The position numbers and the translations under genes were made by a program. Positions 16,806-25,235 of a DNA stretch of 64,000 nt are shown here, piece by piece. The notes below the pieces were generated by a model, which saw nothing but the letters and a program-made list of their open reading frames with translations, did not search any database and was not told where the DNA came from. Numbering within the stretch: position 1 is the first letter of the stretch; each line of letters begins with the position of its first letter. This stretch comes from Streptomyces rubradiris (GTDB taxonomy: Bacteria; Actinomycetota; Actinomycetes; Streptomycetales; Streptomycetaceae): the NCBI RefSeq assembly GCF_016860525.1, contig NZ_BNEA01000001.1, positions 496,001-560,000 on the forward strand, written 5' to 3'.

Positions 16806-17872
16806 CGGACGGCCGCCGCGGAGTCGGTCGCGCCGGCCGCGACGAGTCGTTCGAGGAGGCGGCGAGCGGCCAGGCCACCGGTGTCGATGTTGATGCTGAG
16901 CTCCTGCGTCCCGGCCGGTTCGGAGGCGATGACCTGCTCCAGCCTGTTCAGGGCGACGACGTCCTGGAGGACCACGGTCCGGTTGTTCTCGTACAGGAAG
17001 TCGGTGACCGCCTGGTCGTCCAGGGCGAAGTCGCGGGCCACGGCCCAGAAGTCGTGGGTGGTGGTCCCGGTTTCGGGCGTGATGGCGTAGACGACCTCGA
17101 CGTGGAAGGCGCCCGGGTCGCTGCCGTCCACGCCCGGGCCGGGTGTGCCGACGGGGGCGACGCGCGAGTGCAGCAGGTACAGGCAGGGGGCGTGGTACTC
17201 GATGTCCTGCCAGCGCGTGATGCGGCCGTCGATGCCGGTGGACCTGGCGTAGAACGGCGGGCAGTCCGCGTCGTCCATGTGGCGGCTGACCCGGACGACG
17301 CCGGCCTTCTCGTCGACCTCGGTGGTGATGGGGGTCTCGGCGACCTCGGGGGTGCCGATGTAGCCGCCGTGCAGGTACGTCTCGTGGGACAGGTCGAGCA
17401 GGTTGTCGACGAGGAGGCCGTAACGGGCCGCCAGCGGTTCCATGCCGCTGATGGTGGTGTAGCCGGGCGAGTCCAGCCAGGGGGCGCGGGGGATGAGCGC
17501 CTCGTCGGCCTTTTCCTTGTCACCGATCCACACCCACACGAAGGAGTCCTGCTCCTTGACGGGGTAGGAGGCGAGCCGGGCGGTGCGCGGCACACGCCTC
17601 TGGCCGGGCACCCGCACGCACACGCCGTCGGCTCCGTAGGTGAAGCCGTGGTAGCCGCAGACGACCGTGTCGCCGTCCAGCCGGCTCGGCTTCTCGGAGA
17701 GCGGGAAACGGCGGTGTACGCAGCGTTCGGCCATGGCGGTGACCTCGCCTGCCTCCGTACGCCAGAAGAGGATCGGCTCGCCGCACACGGTCCGGGTGAA
17801 CAACTCCCTCCCGATCTCGCTGCCGTAGGCGGCCACGTACCACTGGTCGCGCGCGAATGACGTCGTCGTCAT
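16802..17872 (-). CDS. vanA: Vanillate O-demethylase oxygenase subunit (Rieske, VanA-like)
   Basis: A 356-residue Rieske non-heme iron oxygenase. The Rieske [2Fe-2S] ligands are in CVHRRFPL and CGYHGFTYG; the mononuclear iron site includes NLLDLSHETYLHGG. Its length and layout match VanA rather than the larger ring-hydroxylating dioxygenases, and the reductase partner vanB is downstream. The pair would convert vanillate to protocatechuate plus formaldehyde; another methoxyaromatic is possible. Of two ATGs, 17872 is chosen because GGAGGAG lies 6 nt upstream, while it abuts the ATG at 17878 directly. Confidence 0.92.
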   Translation of the reverse strand: MTTTSFARDQWYVAAYGSEIGRELFTRTVCGEPILFWRTEAGEVTAMAERCVHRRFPLSEKPSRLDGDTVVCGYHGFTYGADGVCVRVPGQRRVPRTARLASYPVKEQDSFVWVWIGDKEKADEALIPRAPWLDSPGYTTISGMEPLAARYGLLVDNLLDLSHETYLHGGYIGTPEVAETPITTEVDEKAGVVRVSRHMDDADCPPFYARSTGIDGRITRWQDIEYHAPCLYLLHSRVAPVGTPGPGVDGSDPGAFHVEVVYAITPETGTTTHDFWAVARDFALDDQAVTDFLYENNRTVVLQDVVALNRLEQVIASEPAGTQELSINIDTGGLAARRLLERLVAAGATDSAAAVR

Positions 17873-18333
17873 CGTCATCTCCTCCGGGGATTCAGGGATT
17901 TCGGACGCCACTGCCCCATGACCCGGGAGGCCGGAGCGGGCGCCGCGGGTTCTCCAGAGTGCTGCGGACACGGGCCTGTGCACAGGGCGCCTTCCGCTGG
18001 CCGGAAGACCCTCGTCCCGTACTGAACGGCGACGCGTCCCCGGCTGATCCGACGCACGGTATCCGGCCAGGTCCGATGGGTTTGTGCCATTCGTCGGCAA
18101 CCGGCCGCCAACGTCATGCGGGCGCCGCTACACAAGAACGCTGGGACGGCGTTTCCGCCGTCTCGCCGTAAGGATGGCCGGACGGCGGGGAGGTCTGGAC
18201 GGTTGCTGACCATCGACGTGGCGGTGCTGCTCGCGGACGTCGTCCTGCCGTCGGGCGTCCTGATCGCCCCGGCTCCGGCGGCTCGGGGCGTCCTCCTCGA
18301 AAAGCTCGCGAGCGGCGTCACGCGGGCCGGCCG
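17873..18333. other. Intergenic region between divergent vanA and Mrr-like genes
   Basis: 461 bp with no supported gene. Short frames on both strands lack SD sites and family resemblance. It presumably holds the vanA promoter and the IclR operator, but no clear palindrome stood out. Confidence 0.45.
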
Positions 18334-19071
18334 GTGAGTCCGCGCACCCGCCGAGTCCGGGCGGCGAAGGCCGGGCGCCCGTCGGCCCGGCGGCGTTCCC
18401 GCGGGCCGGGCCGGGGGCGGGGGCGGCAGCGCGCCGAGGACCGGCTGATCGGCCTTCTGGTGGCCGTGGTCTTCGCCGTCGCCCTGGCGGTGACCGTCGT
18501 CAACTGGCTGCTCGTCCACTGGTGGGTCCTGGCCGTTGCCGGCGGGCTCGCGGTGCCGGCCGGCGGTGGCTGGCTGTACCACAGGCGGCAGAGGGCGCGG
18601 TGGGCGGCGGTCCGCGCACAAGGCCTGCGCTACGGACTCGCCCAGCTGGACGCCCTGCACCACACCCGGTTCGAGTACGCGGTACGCGACTTGATGCGTC
18701 GCGACGGCTGCCAGGACGCGGTGCGCGTCGGGGGCGGCGGCGACCTGGGCGCCGACGTCAAGGCCACCGACCCCTACGGCAGGCGCTGGGTGATCCAGTG
18801 CAAACACCGCCGCGACGGCCTCGCCGGCTCCGCCGTGGGCACACCGGACCTCCAGGTCCTCAACGGCACGGCGCGCCAGGTCCACGGCGCCGACATCGCG
18901 GTCATCGTCACCAACGGACGCGTCACCGCACCCGCCGTCGACTTCGCCGAGCAGCAGCGCCTCCACGTGGTCGACCGCCGTACCCTCGGAGTCTGGGCGT
19001 CCGGCTCACGCCCGCTGTGGGAACTGCTGCGCGCCGTCCCACCGCCCCGCAAGCCGACGACCCGCTCCTGA
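18334..19071 (+). CDS. Membrane-anchored Mrr-like restriction endonuclease-fold protein
   Basis: A 245-residue protein with a very basic N-terminus (about residues 1-35), then two hydrophobic helices (about LIGLLVAVVFAVALAVTVV and WWVLAVAGGLAVPAGGG). The C-terminal restriction-endonuclease (Mrr_cat) domain reads FEYAVRDLMRRDG, then GGGGDLGADVKAT (catalytic Asp) and RWVIQCKH (the Q-x-K version of the D/E-x-K motif), and later ADIAVIVTNGRVT. It may degrade foreign or modified DNA at the membrane. A GTG start is used; no strong SD is visible. It is alone, divergent from vanA. Confidence 0.85.
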   Translation: MSPRTRRVRAAKAGRPSARRRSRGPGRGRGRQRAEDRLIGLLVAVVFAVALAVTVVNWLLVHWWVLAVAGGLAVPAGGGWLYHRRQRARWAAVRAQGLRYGLAQLDALHHTRFEYAVRDLMRRDGCQDAVRVGGGGDLGADVKATDPYGRRWVIQCKHRRDGLAGSAVGTPDLQVLNGTARQVHGADIAVIVTNGRVTAPAVDFAEQQRLHVVDRRTLGVWASGSRPLWELLRAVPPPRKPTTRS

Positions 19072-19262
19072 AGCGCGGCCCGCTGCCTGCCTGTTCGCCC
19101 CTTTGGTGAAGGTGTCGCCCCCGGCCGGCGAGCCCTGGCGTCCTCGTCCCCAACGCCTCGCCGTCGGATCCCACTCGCACCCCACACCATCGGAACCGCC
19201 CTCCCAGAGGCCCGGCTAGGGTGGCCGAGGGGGATACGGCACATCGTCGGCAAGGAGTCGTC

Positions 19263-20235
19263 GTGCGGACACCGCTGTCCTGGTTAGCCCGTCGCCACAC
19301 CTGGGGGCCGCGCAGTCTGCGCACGGCCGCGGTGACGTCCGTGGTGGCAGCCGTGTTGATCATCGTCACCGGGGGTGTCGTACGGGTCACGGGGTCGGGG
19401 CTCGGCTGCCCGGAGTGGCCCTCGTGCACCGGCCAGAGCCTGGCGCCCACGGCCGAGATGGGAGTGCACGGTGCGATCGAGTTCGGCAACAGGCTGCTGA
19501 CCGGTGCGCTGTGCGCGGTGGTCGGCTGGCTCATCATCGCCGCACGGCTGCAACGTGATCCCTCGCGCCCGGTACTGCGCGGGGCATGGGCCCAGTTCTG
19601 GGTCGTCGTCCTCAACGCCGTCGTCGGCGGCGTCACGGTGTGGCTGCGGCTCAGCCCGTACATCGTCGCCGCTCACTTCCTCGCCGCCGCGCTGTTGCTG
19701 GCCACGGCGACGGTCACCTGGGTACGCGTGCGGCGGCTGGATCACGAGGTGCCCGCGCCGGTGGTTCCGTCGCGGCGTGCCGTCACCTTTGAGCCGACTG
19801 CTGCTCGCCGGGACAGCCGTACTGCTCGTCGCGGGCACCGCGGTCACCGGTTCCGGGCCCCACGCCGGCGACTCCTCCGACGTGGACCGGATGCCGTTCG
19901 ACTGGGCGGGCGTCACCGTCGTGCACGGTGTGCTCGCCGCGGGGTGCCTCGTCGTGGGCGGCCTGCTGTTCGCCGCGCTGCCCGGCGGTTCCCCGGCCCG
20001 CGGGCGTGCCGGTGTGTTCTTGGCCGTCTTCGTGGCGCAGGGGGCTGTCGGGGTGTTCCAGTCGCTGGCCTCCTTGCCCTCGGTGGCGGTCATCCTGCAT
20101 CTGTGCGGGTCCGCCCTGGTCTGGGCCGGAGCGGTCCGTGTCGCCCTGGCGGTGCATCAGCACCGCACAACCGTGCCGGTCGCCGAGGGGCCCTCCCCGC
20201 GGCTCGCGCGGCCCACGGCGGTCGCCGACACGTGA
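19263..20235 (+). pseudogene. ctaA: Heme A synthase (CtaA/COX15), frameshifted
   Basis: The N-terminal half starts at GTG 19263 (AAGGAG 5 nt upstream) and reads as a CtaA/COX15 membrane protein: TGGVVRVTGSGLGCPEWPSC, VHGAIEFGNRLLTG and several TM helices up to VRRLDHEVPAPVVP. From about 19780 the family sequence continues in a frame offset by one base (LSRLLLAGTAVLLVAGTAVT, GSGPHAGDS, VHGVLAAGC), ending at 20235. The two halves together make a normal 8-TM protein. One extra base (or loss of two) between about 19755 and 19800 explains it. It is either a genuine inactivating mutation of this copy or a sequencing error. It would convert heme O to heme A for cytochrome aa3 oxidase. Confidence 0.85.
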
Positions 20236-20242
20236 AGAGTGA

Positions 20243-20263
20243 GCGGCCCCGGGGCCGGGCCGC
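20243..20263. terminator. Hairpin between convergent ctaA and the 181-aa gene
   Basis: GCGGCCC (20243-20249) pairs perfectly with GGGCCGC (20257-20263) around a 7-nt loop. It starts 8 bp after the ctaA stop in a convergent intergenic region, so it may act in both directions. Confidence 0.5.
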
Positions 20264-20362
20264 CCGGACTCGCCGTCACGCTCGGCACGTACGCGTGCTC
20301 GTGGTCAACCGCGGTCCGACGGCGAGAACCCGCACAGCGCCGCGGATGCGAGAAGGTGCCGC

Positions 20363-20908
20363 TCAGCTCCTTCTTCCCGCCAGGGCCTCCTCGGCCTGGC
20401 GGGCGCGCCAGGCCTCGATCGTTTCCTGTTGCCGCCGGGCTCGTTCCAGCAGGGTGGCGAGCCGGGCGGGGTCCAGGCGCTCGTCGGTGGTGCCGAGGCG
20501 GGACAGGACCTGCCAGCAGGCCGTTTTCCCCTCGACCCCCAGCCGCAGGGCCTCCAGGTCCAGGACGGTGCCGAGGGGTGAGGGACGCACCAGGTGGCCG
20601 TTGGGCTTGAGCCGTCCCAGTTTCTCGGCCGCCCAGCCCGCGCACACCTTGTAACGGCGGACGGGGACGCCGAGGTCCCTCATGATGTCCAGCAGCGCGG
20701 TCCGGTCCTCGGCGATCTCGGCCGCCACGGGCTCGATGGCGCGACCGAGCGCGGAACCGCGGGCGGTGCGCGCCAGGCGGGCGGCACGGTCGGTACCGGC
20801 GGTGGCGCCGGCCAGGTGGTCGTTGAGGTAGATGCCGAGCAGCCTCATGTCGGCACCTCGTCCGGTGGGGCGGCGCTGGTCGGCGCCGGAGTACGCGAGG
20901 GCGTTCAT
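20363..20908 (-). CDS. Conserved hypothetical protein, 181 aa
   Basis: The start at 20908 is supported by an excellent SD (AAGGAGG, 8 nt spacer); an alternative ATG at 20848 begins MRLLGIYLNDHLAG. The protein looks all-helical with no membrane segment: LGIYLNDHLAGATAGTDRA, then a charged helical body with RRYKVCAGWAAEKLGRLKPN and a C-terminal RARRQQETIEAWRARQAEE. Not recognised with confidence; the length and helical content would suit a ferritin-like or four-helix regulator, but no metal motif is seen. It is 92 bp after recQ on the same strand. Confidence 0.78.
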   Translation of the reverse strand: MNALAYSGADQRRPTGRGADMRLLGIYLNDHLAGATAGTDRAARLARTARGSALGRAIEPVAAEIAEDRTALLDIMRDLGVPVRRYKVCAGWAAEKLGRLKPNGHLVRPSPLGTVLDLEALRLGVEGKTACWQVLSRLGTTDERLDPARLATLLERARRQQETIEAWRARQAEEALAGRRS

Positions 20909-21000
20909 CTGTGCTGCCTCCTTCTGTCGCGGTGGCGGATTCCGCACGCGCGCGGCGGATCGGATCACCGTGGGGCCGGGCGTTCGCGAGCACCGTCGGC

Positions 21001-22761
21001 TCACGGCTCGGCCTCGCTCCCGTCCGGGCCGCTCACCACGGTGAGCAGGTCGTCCCGTGCGGCCAGGGCGTCCAGGGAGAGCGTGCGGTAGCCGACCTCG
21101 TCGAAGAGTACGGTGATGCGGTCGCCCTCCTCGCTCAGTACGGTGCCGCCGCCCCACTCCCCGTGCCGTACCGCGGCTCCCGGCGGATAGGCGCCGGCGT
21201 CCGGATGCCGCTGGGTGCCGGTCGCGTCGCCATCGCCGCTCTCCGGCTGGTCGCACGTGTCGCAGTTGCCGCAGGGGGCCTCGTACTCCTCCCCGAAGTA
21301 GCCCAGGAGGAAGCGCCGCCGGCAGCCGGTGGTCTCGGCGTACGCCCGTGCCATGTCCACGCGTGAACGGTCCATGCGCTTGTGGGCCTCGGCGGTGTCC
21401 ACGGCGCGGCGCACCGCGCGTGACGGTGTCGTGCCCCGGACCGGCCGGATGGCACCCGAGGCGTCCGTGACCAGGGCACCGGCCTCCTCCAGCAGGTTCA
21501 CGGCCGCGGTGACCCTGGCGCGCGACAGGTCGGTGTCCCGGCGCAGTCCGGCGACGTCCGGTGGCGCGTCGCGGTGGGCGTGGACCGCCCGTACGACCGC
21601 GTCCACGGCCTCCGGGCGGGGCGTGCGGCTGGTGAAGTACGCCTGCATCCCCGTGTCCTCGGCGCGGTAGTGCAGTACGGCGAGGGCGGGCCGTCCGTCG
21701 CGGCCGCAGCGCCCGATCTCCTGGTAGTAGGCGTCCAGGGAGCCCGGCAGCGACGCGTGCAGCACGAACCGCACGTTCTCCTTGTCGATGCCCATCCCGA
21801 AGGCCGAGGTGGCCGCCACGACATCCAGGTCGCCGGAGAGGAACGCCTCGTGGGTCCGGCGGCGTTCGGCGGCGCGCAGGCCCGCGTGGTAGGCGCCGGC
21901 CGCGAAACCGAGGGAGGCCAGCTGAGCGGCGTACGACTCGCTGTCCTTGCGCGTCGCCGCGTAGACGATGCCGGGCTTGGGAGCGGCCGCGGCGTCCTCG
22001 ACGACGCGGGAGCGCCGTTCGTCGTCGTCCAGGTGACGGCGCACGTCGAGCCTGATGTTGGGCCGGTCGAACCCGGTGACGAGCTGCCGCGGCCGGTCCA
22101 TGCCGAGCCGTTCGACGATGTCCTGCCGTACCGGAGGCGCGGCGGTCGCCGTGAGCGCGAGGACGGGCGGACGGCCCAGCCCGCGTACGGCCTGGGCCAG
22201 GCGCAGGTAGTCGGGCCGGAAGTCGTGGCCCCAGGAAGACACGCACTGGGCCTCGTCCACCACGAAGAGGGCCGGGCGCGCCTCGGCCAGCCGCTGTACG
22301 ACGTCGTCCTTGGCCAGTTGCTCCGGGGACAGGTAGACGTACCGCACCGACCCTTCGCGCACCGCCGCCCAGGCGTCCTCGGTCCCGGCCGCGCCGAGGT
22401 CGGAGTTGACGGCGACGGCGCCCGGGCCGCGCTCGCCGCCGGGCAGTCCCGCGATCTGGTCCCGTTGCAGGGCCAGCAGCGGAGACACGACGACGACCGG
22501 CCCGGCCAGCAGCAGGGCGGGGACCTGGTACACGGCGGACTTGCCCGATCCGGTCGGCATGACGACGAGACAGTCCCGTCCCTCCAGCACCCACTCCATG
22601 GCGGTGAGCTGTCCGGGACGCAGCTCCTTCCAGCCGAACACCTCGGCGGCCGTCTCCCGGAGCCGTCCGGCCCGCCGACCGGCGGCACCGCGGGCATCGC
22701 CGGCGCCGCCCGCACCGTCGGCACCCCGGCCAGCGCGGGCCGGTGGTCCTTTCCCGGTCAT
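21001..22761 (-). CDS. recQ: RecQ-family ATP-dependent DNA helicase
   Basis: A 586-residue superfamily 2 helicase: LRPGQLTAMEWVLEG (motif 0), Walker A MPTGSGKSAVYQ, motif II VVDEAQCVSSWGHDFRPDY, motif III LALTATA, motif V VVAATSAFGMGIDKENVRFV and motif VI YYQEIGRCGRDG. The RecQ zinc-binding domain is present (CRRRFLLGYFGEEYEAPCGNCDTC cysteines, positions near residue 440), and the C-terminus has a WGGGTVLSEEGDRITVLFD module. Motif II is DEAQ rather than the usual DEAH of RecQ. GAGGAG precedes the ATG by 6 nt. It unwinds 3'-5' in recombination and repair. It follows the S9 peptidase gene by 77 bp. Confidence 0.93.
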   Translation of the reverse strand: MTGKGPPARAGRGADGAGGAGDARGAAGRRAGRLRETAAEVFGWKELRPGQLTAMEWVLEGRDCLVVMPTGSGKSAVYQVPALLLAGPVVVVSPLLALQRDQIAGLPGGERGPGAVAVNSDLGAAGTEDAWAAVREGSVRYVYLSPEQLAKDDVVQRLAEARPALFVVDEAQCVSSWGHDFRPDYLRLAQAVRGLGRPPVLALTATAAPPVRQDIVERLGMDRPRQLVTGFDRPNIRLDVRRHLDDDERRSRVVEDAAAAPKPGIVYAATRKDSESYAAQLASLGFAAGAYHAGLRAAERRRTHEAFLSGDLDVVAATSAFGMGIDKENVRFVLHASLPGSLDAYYQEIGRCGRDGRPALAVLHYRAEDTGMQAYFTSRTPRPEAVDAVVRAVHAHRDAPPDVAGLRRDTDLSRARVTAAVNLLEEAGALVTDASGAIRPVRGTTPSRAVRRAVDTAEAHKRMDRSRVDMARAYAETTGCRRRFLLGYFGEEYEAPCGNCDTCDQPESGDGDATGTQRHPDAGAYPPGAAVRHGEWGGGTVLSEEGDRITVLFDEVGYRTLSLDALAARDDLLTVVSGPDGSEAEP

Positions 22762-22838
22762 GGCGTGCTCCTCGCTCGGTGGCAGGGCCGTTTCCGGGTA
22801 CCCCGGGCCGGTCCGGCGACGCGCGGGTGCCCGCACGG

Positions 22839-25235
22839 TCAGGTGCCCAGCTGCCGCTGCAGCCAGTCGGCGGCGGCGCGGCGGAAGAGGCGGCGGTTGT
22901 CGGCGCGGAGGAACTCGTGTCCTTCGTCGGGCAGGGTGAGCAGTTCGGCGGTGACACCGCGTTCGCGTGCCGCCCGTACGAACTGCTCCGACTCCCCCGG
23001 CGGCACATTGGTGTCGTGCTCCCCGTGCACGGCGAGCACCGGTGCCCGCAGTGCGTCGACGCGGCTCATCGGTGACAGCGCCCGCAGCAGTTCGCGGTCG
23101 CGTTCGGGATGGCCGTACTTGTGGGCCGCCGACTGGGCGATCCAGGGTTCGGTGCCCTCGAAGAACGTCGCGAGGTCCGACATGCCGCACACCGCGATCC
23201 CGGTGCGGAAGAGGTCCGGGTGCCAGACCAGGGAGGCGAAGGTGAGGTAGCCGCCGTAGGAACGTCCCATCACCGCCAGCCGCGCGGGGTCGGCCAGGCC
23301 GGACAGCACGGCGTGGGCGGCGCAGTCCGCCACGTCGTCGATCGCGGCGAACCGTCCCCTGCCCAGGTCCGCGTCGACGAACGACCGGCCGTATCCGGAC
23401 GACCCGCGGACATCGGGTGCGAAGACGTCGACTCCCCGTCCGAGGATCTCGTGGTAGAGCGGGTCGAGCACGGGGCGTTCCTGGTCCTCGGGACCGCCGT
23501 GCAGATGGATGACGCAGGGTGCCGGTTCGCCGGGGGCACGGCCCGGCGCGCGGTAGTACCAGCCGTTCAGCGGCAGCCCGTCCCGGGCGGTGGGGCGCAG
23601 CGGGACCGGCCGCACGGGCGGGCGGCCCGGCGGGACGGCGTCCTCGTCGCGTGACGACCACGGGGTGCGCACCGGACTCGCCCCGTCGGGCAGCCACCAG
23701 ATACCGGGGCGGCGGCGGGACCCGGACAGGGCCAGCAGCAGCCGGGGGCCGGCCGCCGTGATGCGGGTGACCACTTCGTGCGGCAGGGGCACGGGCCGGG
23801 GCGGGACCGGCTCCGGCCCGGGCCGGGCGACCGCGTCCCCGCTCCGCCCGTGCCGGGCGGGCGCGTCCCCGTTCCGCCCGGACCGGGCAGGCGCGCCCGC
23901 GCCCGGCCCCGGGCCACCGTCCCCGCCCGCATTCGACCCCGGCCCGCCGCCCCCGCTCGCGTACGACCCCGGCCCGCCGGCCCCGCTCGTGTCCAGGACC
24001 TCCAGCTCGCTCACGCCCCGGACGTTCCAGGCGAGCACGACAGAACCGCCGTCACGGGCACACCGCAGCAGTTCCAGGTCGCTGTTCTCCCGCGAGGCGG
24101 CGGCCGACCAGCCGCGCGGGCGTCCTTCCGGGTCGAGCCCGGCGGCGAGCAGGACCGCGAACTCCCGGTGGGCGTTGCTGCGCAGCCAGAGGGTGTCCGC
24201 GCGGGGTGAGAAGCCGCCGATCCACGGGTCCCCGTCGGCCACCGGCATCACACAGGTCGTCTCCAGGTCGGCGGTGCGCAGTACGACGGCCTCGCGCCGG
24301 CCGCGGGGCCCCCGGCGCAGCAGCGCGAACGCGCCGTCCCGGCTGAGGTCGCACACGCGGAGCGTCGCCGCGTCCTGTTCGACGGCGAGCAGGACGGGGG
24401 CGGCGACACCGTCGGGGTCGACGAGGTACGCCGACAGTCCGTCGCCGAATCCGGCGGCCGGGGCGGTCCTGCCGCCCGGTGCGCCGATCGCCGCCGTCGG
24501 CACCGTGAGCACGGGTGACGGCAGTCCGGGGCCGGGGGCCGTGTGGGGTGCCGGACCGAGGAGCCGGGTGTCGCCCGCCCGGTCCCGCCAGTGGGCCGGC
24601 AGGAGGCCGTCGGCCGCGCCGGGGCCGGGCGCACCGGCCTCCGCCGTGGCGTCCGGGCCGGGTACGGCGGTGGGCACCGCGACGGTGACCGCGACCGCCG
24701 ACCCGTCGTACGCCCAGCAGCCCAAGTGGGCGGAGCTGCCGGGCTCGGCCCCGGCGAGGATGTGCCGGTCGCCGCCGTCGGGGCGGACGCACAGTACCCG
24801 GGTGTGCTCACCGCCGCCGGGAGCCGTGGTGTAGGCGATCCAGCGGCCGTCGGGCGACCAGGACACCTCGGTCACGGGGTCCGGTCCGTCGTCGAGCAGG
24901 TGCACGTCCTCGCCGTCGACGGGCCCGGTCCAGAGCTGGGGCACGCCGCCCCGGTCGCAGATGAAGGCGACGCGGGTGCCGGACGGGTCGGGCGAGGGGT
25001 ACCAGCAGCCGTGCGCGATGAGCCGCGTCGTCGCCTCGCGCGGCCCGGAGGCGTCCGGCAACGGGACGCGGGCGGGTGCGGCGAAGGCGGGGGCAGGGCC
25101 GCCCGGGTCCGGCGGGGGCGGGGGGACGGTCCGCTTCGGGTGGGCGGTCGCGGGCCGCCCGGCGCCGGCGGGGCCGGCGTCGGGCGAGCGTGCCACGAAG
25201 GGCTCCCCGGTCAGATTCCGTGCGTCTGCAGCCAT
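22839..25235 (-). CDS. S9-family (prolyl oligopeptidase-type) serine peptidase
   Basis: A 798-residue protein. An N-terminal beta-propeller (TolB-like blades such as HGCWYPSPDPSGTRVAFIC and VSWSPDGRWIAYT) is followed by a C-terminal alpha/beta hydrolase. The catalytic Ser is in GRSYGGYL, the Asp in VHGEHDTNVPP and the His in LPDEGHEFL. The propeller has low-complexity Gly/Pro insertions near residues 395-460. There is no signal peptide, so it should be cytosolic. Its ATG lies 25 bp inside the end of the amidotransferase gene, so the two are coupled. This suggests that it hydrolyses the short peptide made by the ligase and amidotransferase encoded upstream, which is inference from context. Confidence 0.9.
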   Translation of the reverse strand: MAADARNLTGEPFVARSPDAGPAGAGRPATAHPKRTVPPPPPDPGGPAPAFAAPARVPLPDASGPREATTRLIAHGCWYPSPDPSGTRVAFICDRGGVPQLWTGPVDGEDVHLLDDGPDPVTEVSWSPDGRWIAYTTAPGGGEHTRVLCVRPDGGDRHILAGAEPGSSAHLGCWAYDGSAVAVTVAVPTAVPGPDATAEAGAPGPGAADGLLPAHWRDRAGDTRLLGPAPHTAPGPGLPSPVLTVPTAAIGAPGGRTAPAAGFGDGLSAYLVDPDGVAAPVLLAVEQDAATLRVCDLSRDGAFALLRRGPRGRREAVVLRTADLETTCVMPVADGDPWIGGFSPRADTLWLRSNAHREFAVLLAAGLDPEGRPRGWSAAASRENSDLELLRCARDGGSVVLAWNVRGVSELEVLDTSGAGGPGSYASGGGGPGSNAGGDGGPGPGAGAPARSGRNGDAPARHGRSGDAVARPGPEPVPPRPVPLPHEVVTRITAAGPRLLLALSGSRRRPGIWWLPDGASPVRTPWSSRDEDAVPPGRPPVRPVPLRPTARDGLPLNGWYYRAPGRAPGEPAPCVIHLHGGPEDQERPVLDPLYHEILGRGVDVFAPDVRGSSGYGRSFVDADLGRGRFAAIDDVADCAAHAVLSGLADPARLAVMGRSYGGYLTFASLVWHPDLFRTGIAVCGMSDLATFFEGTEPWIAQSAAHKYGHPERDRELLRALSPMSRVDALRAPVLAVHGEHDTNVPPGESEQFVRAARERGVTAELLTLPDEGHEFLRADNRRLFRRAAADWLQRQLGT

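Noticed and set aside
15585..17860. Long plus-strand frames opposite vanB and vanA
   Set aside because: The minus strand shows Rieske, flavin and [2Fe-2S] motifs; the plus readings are composition artefacts.
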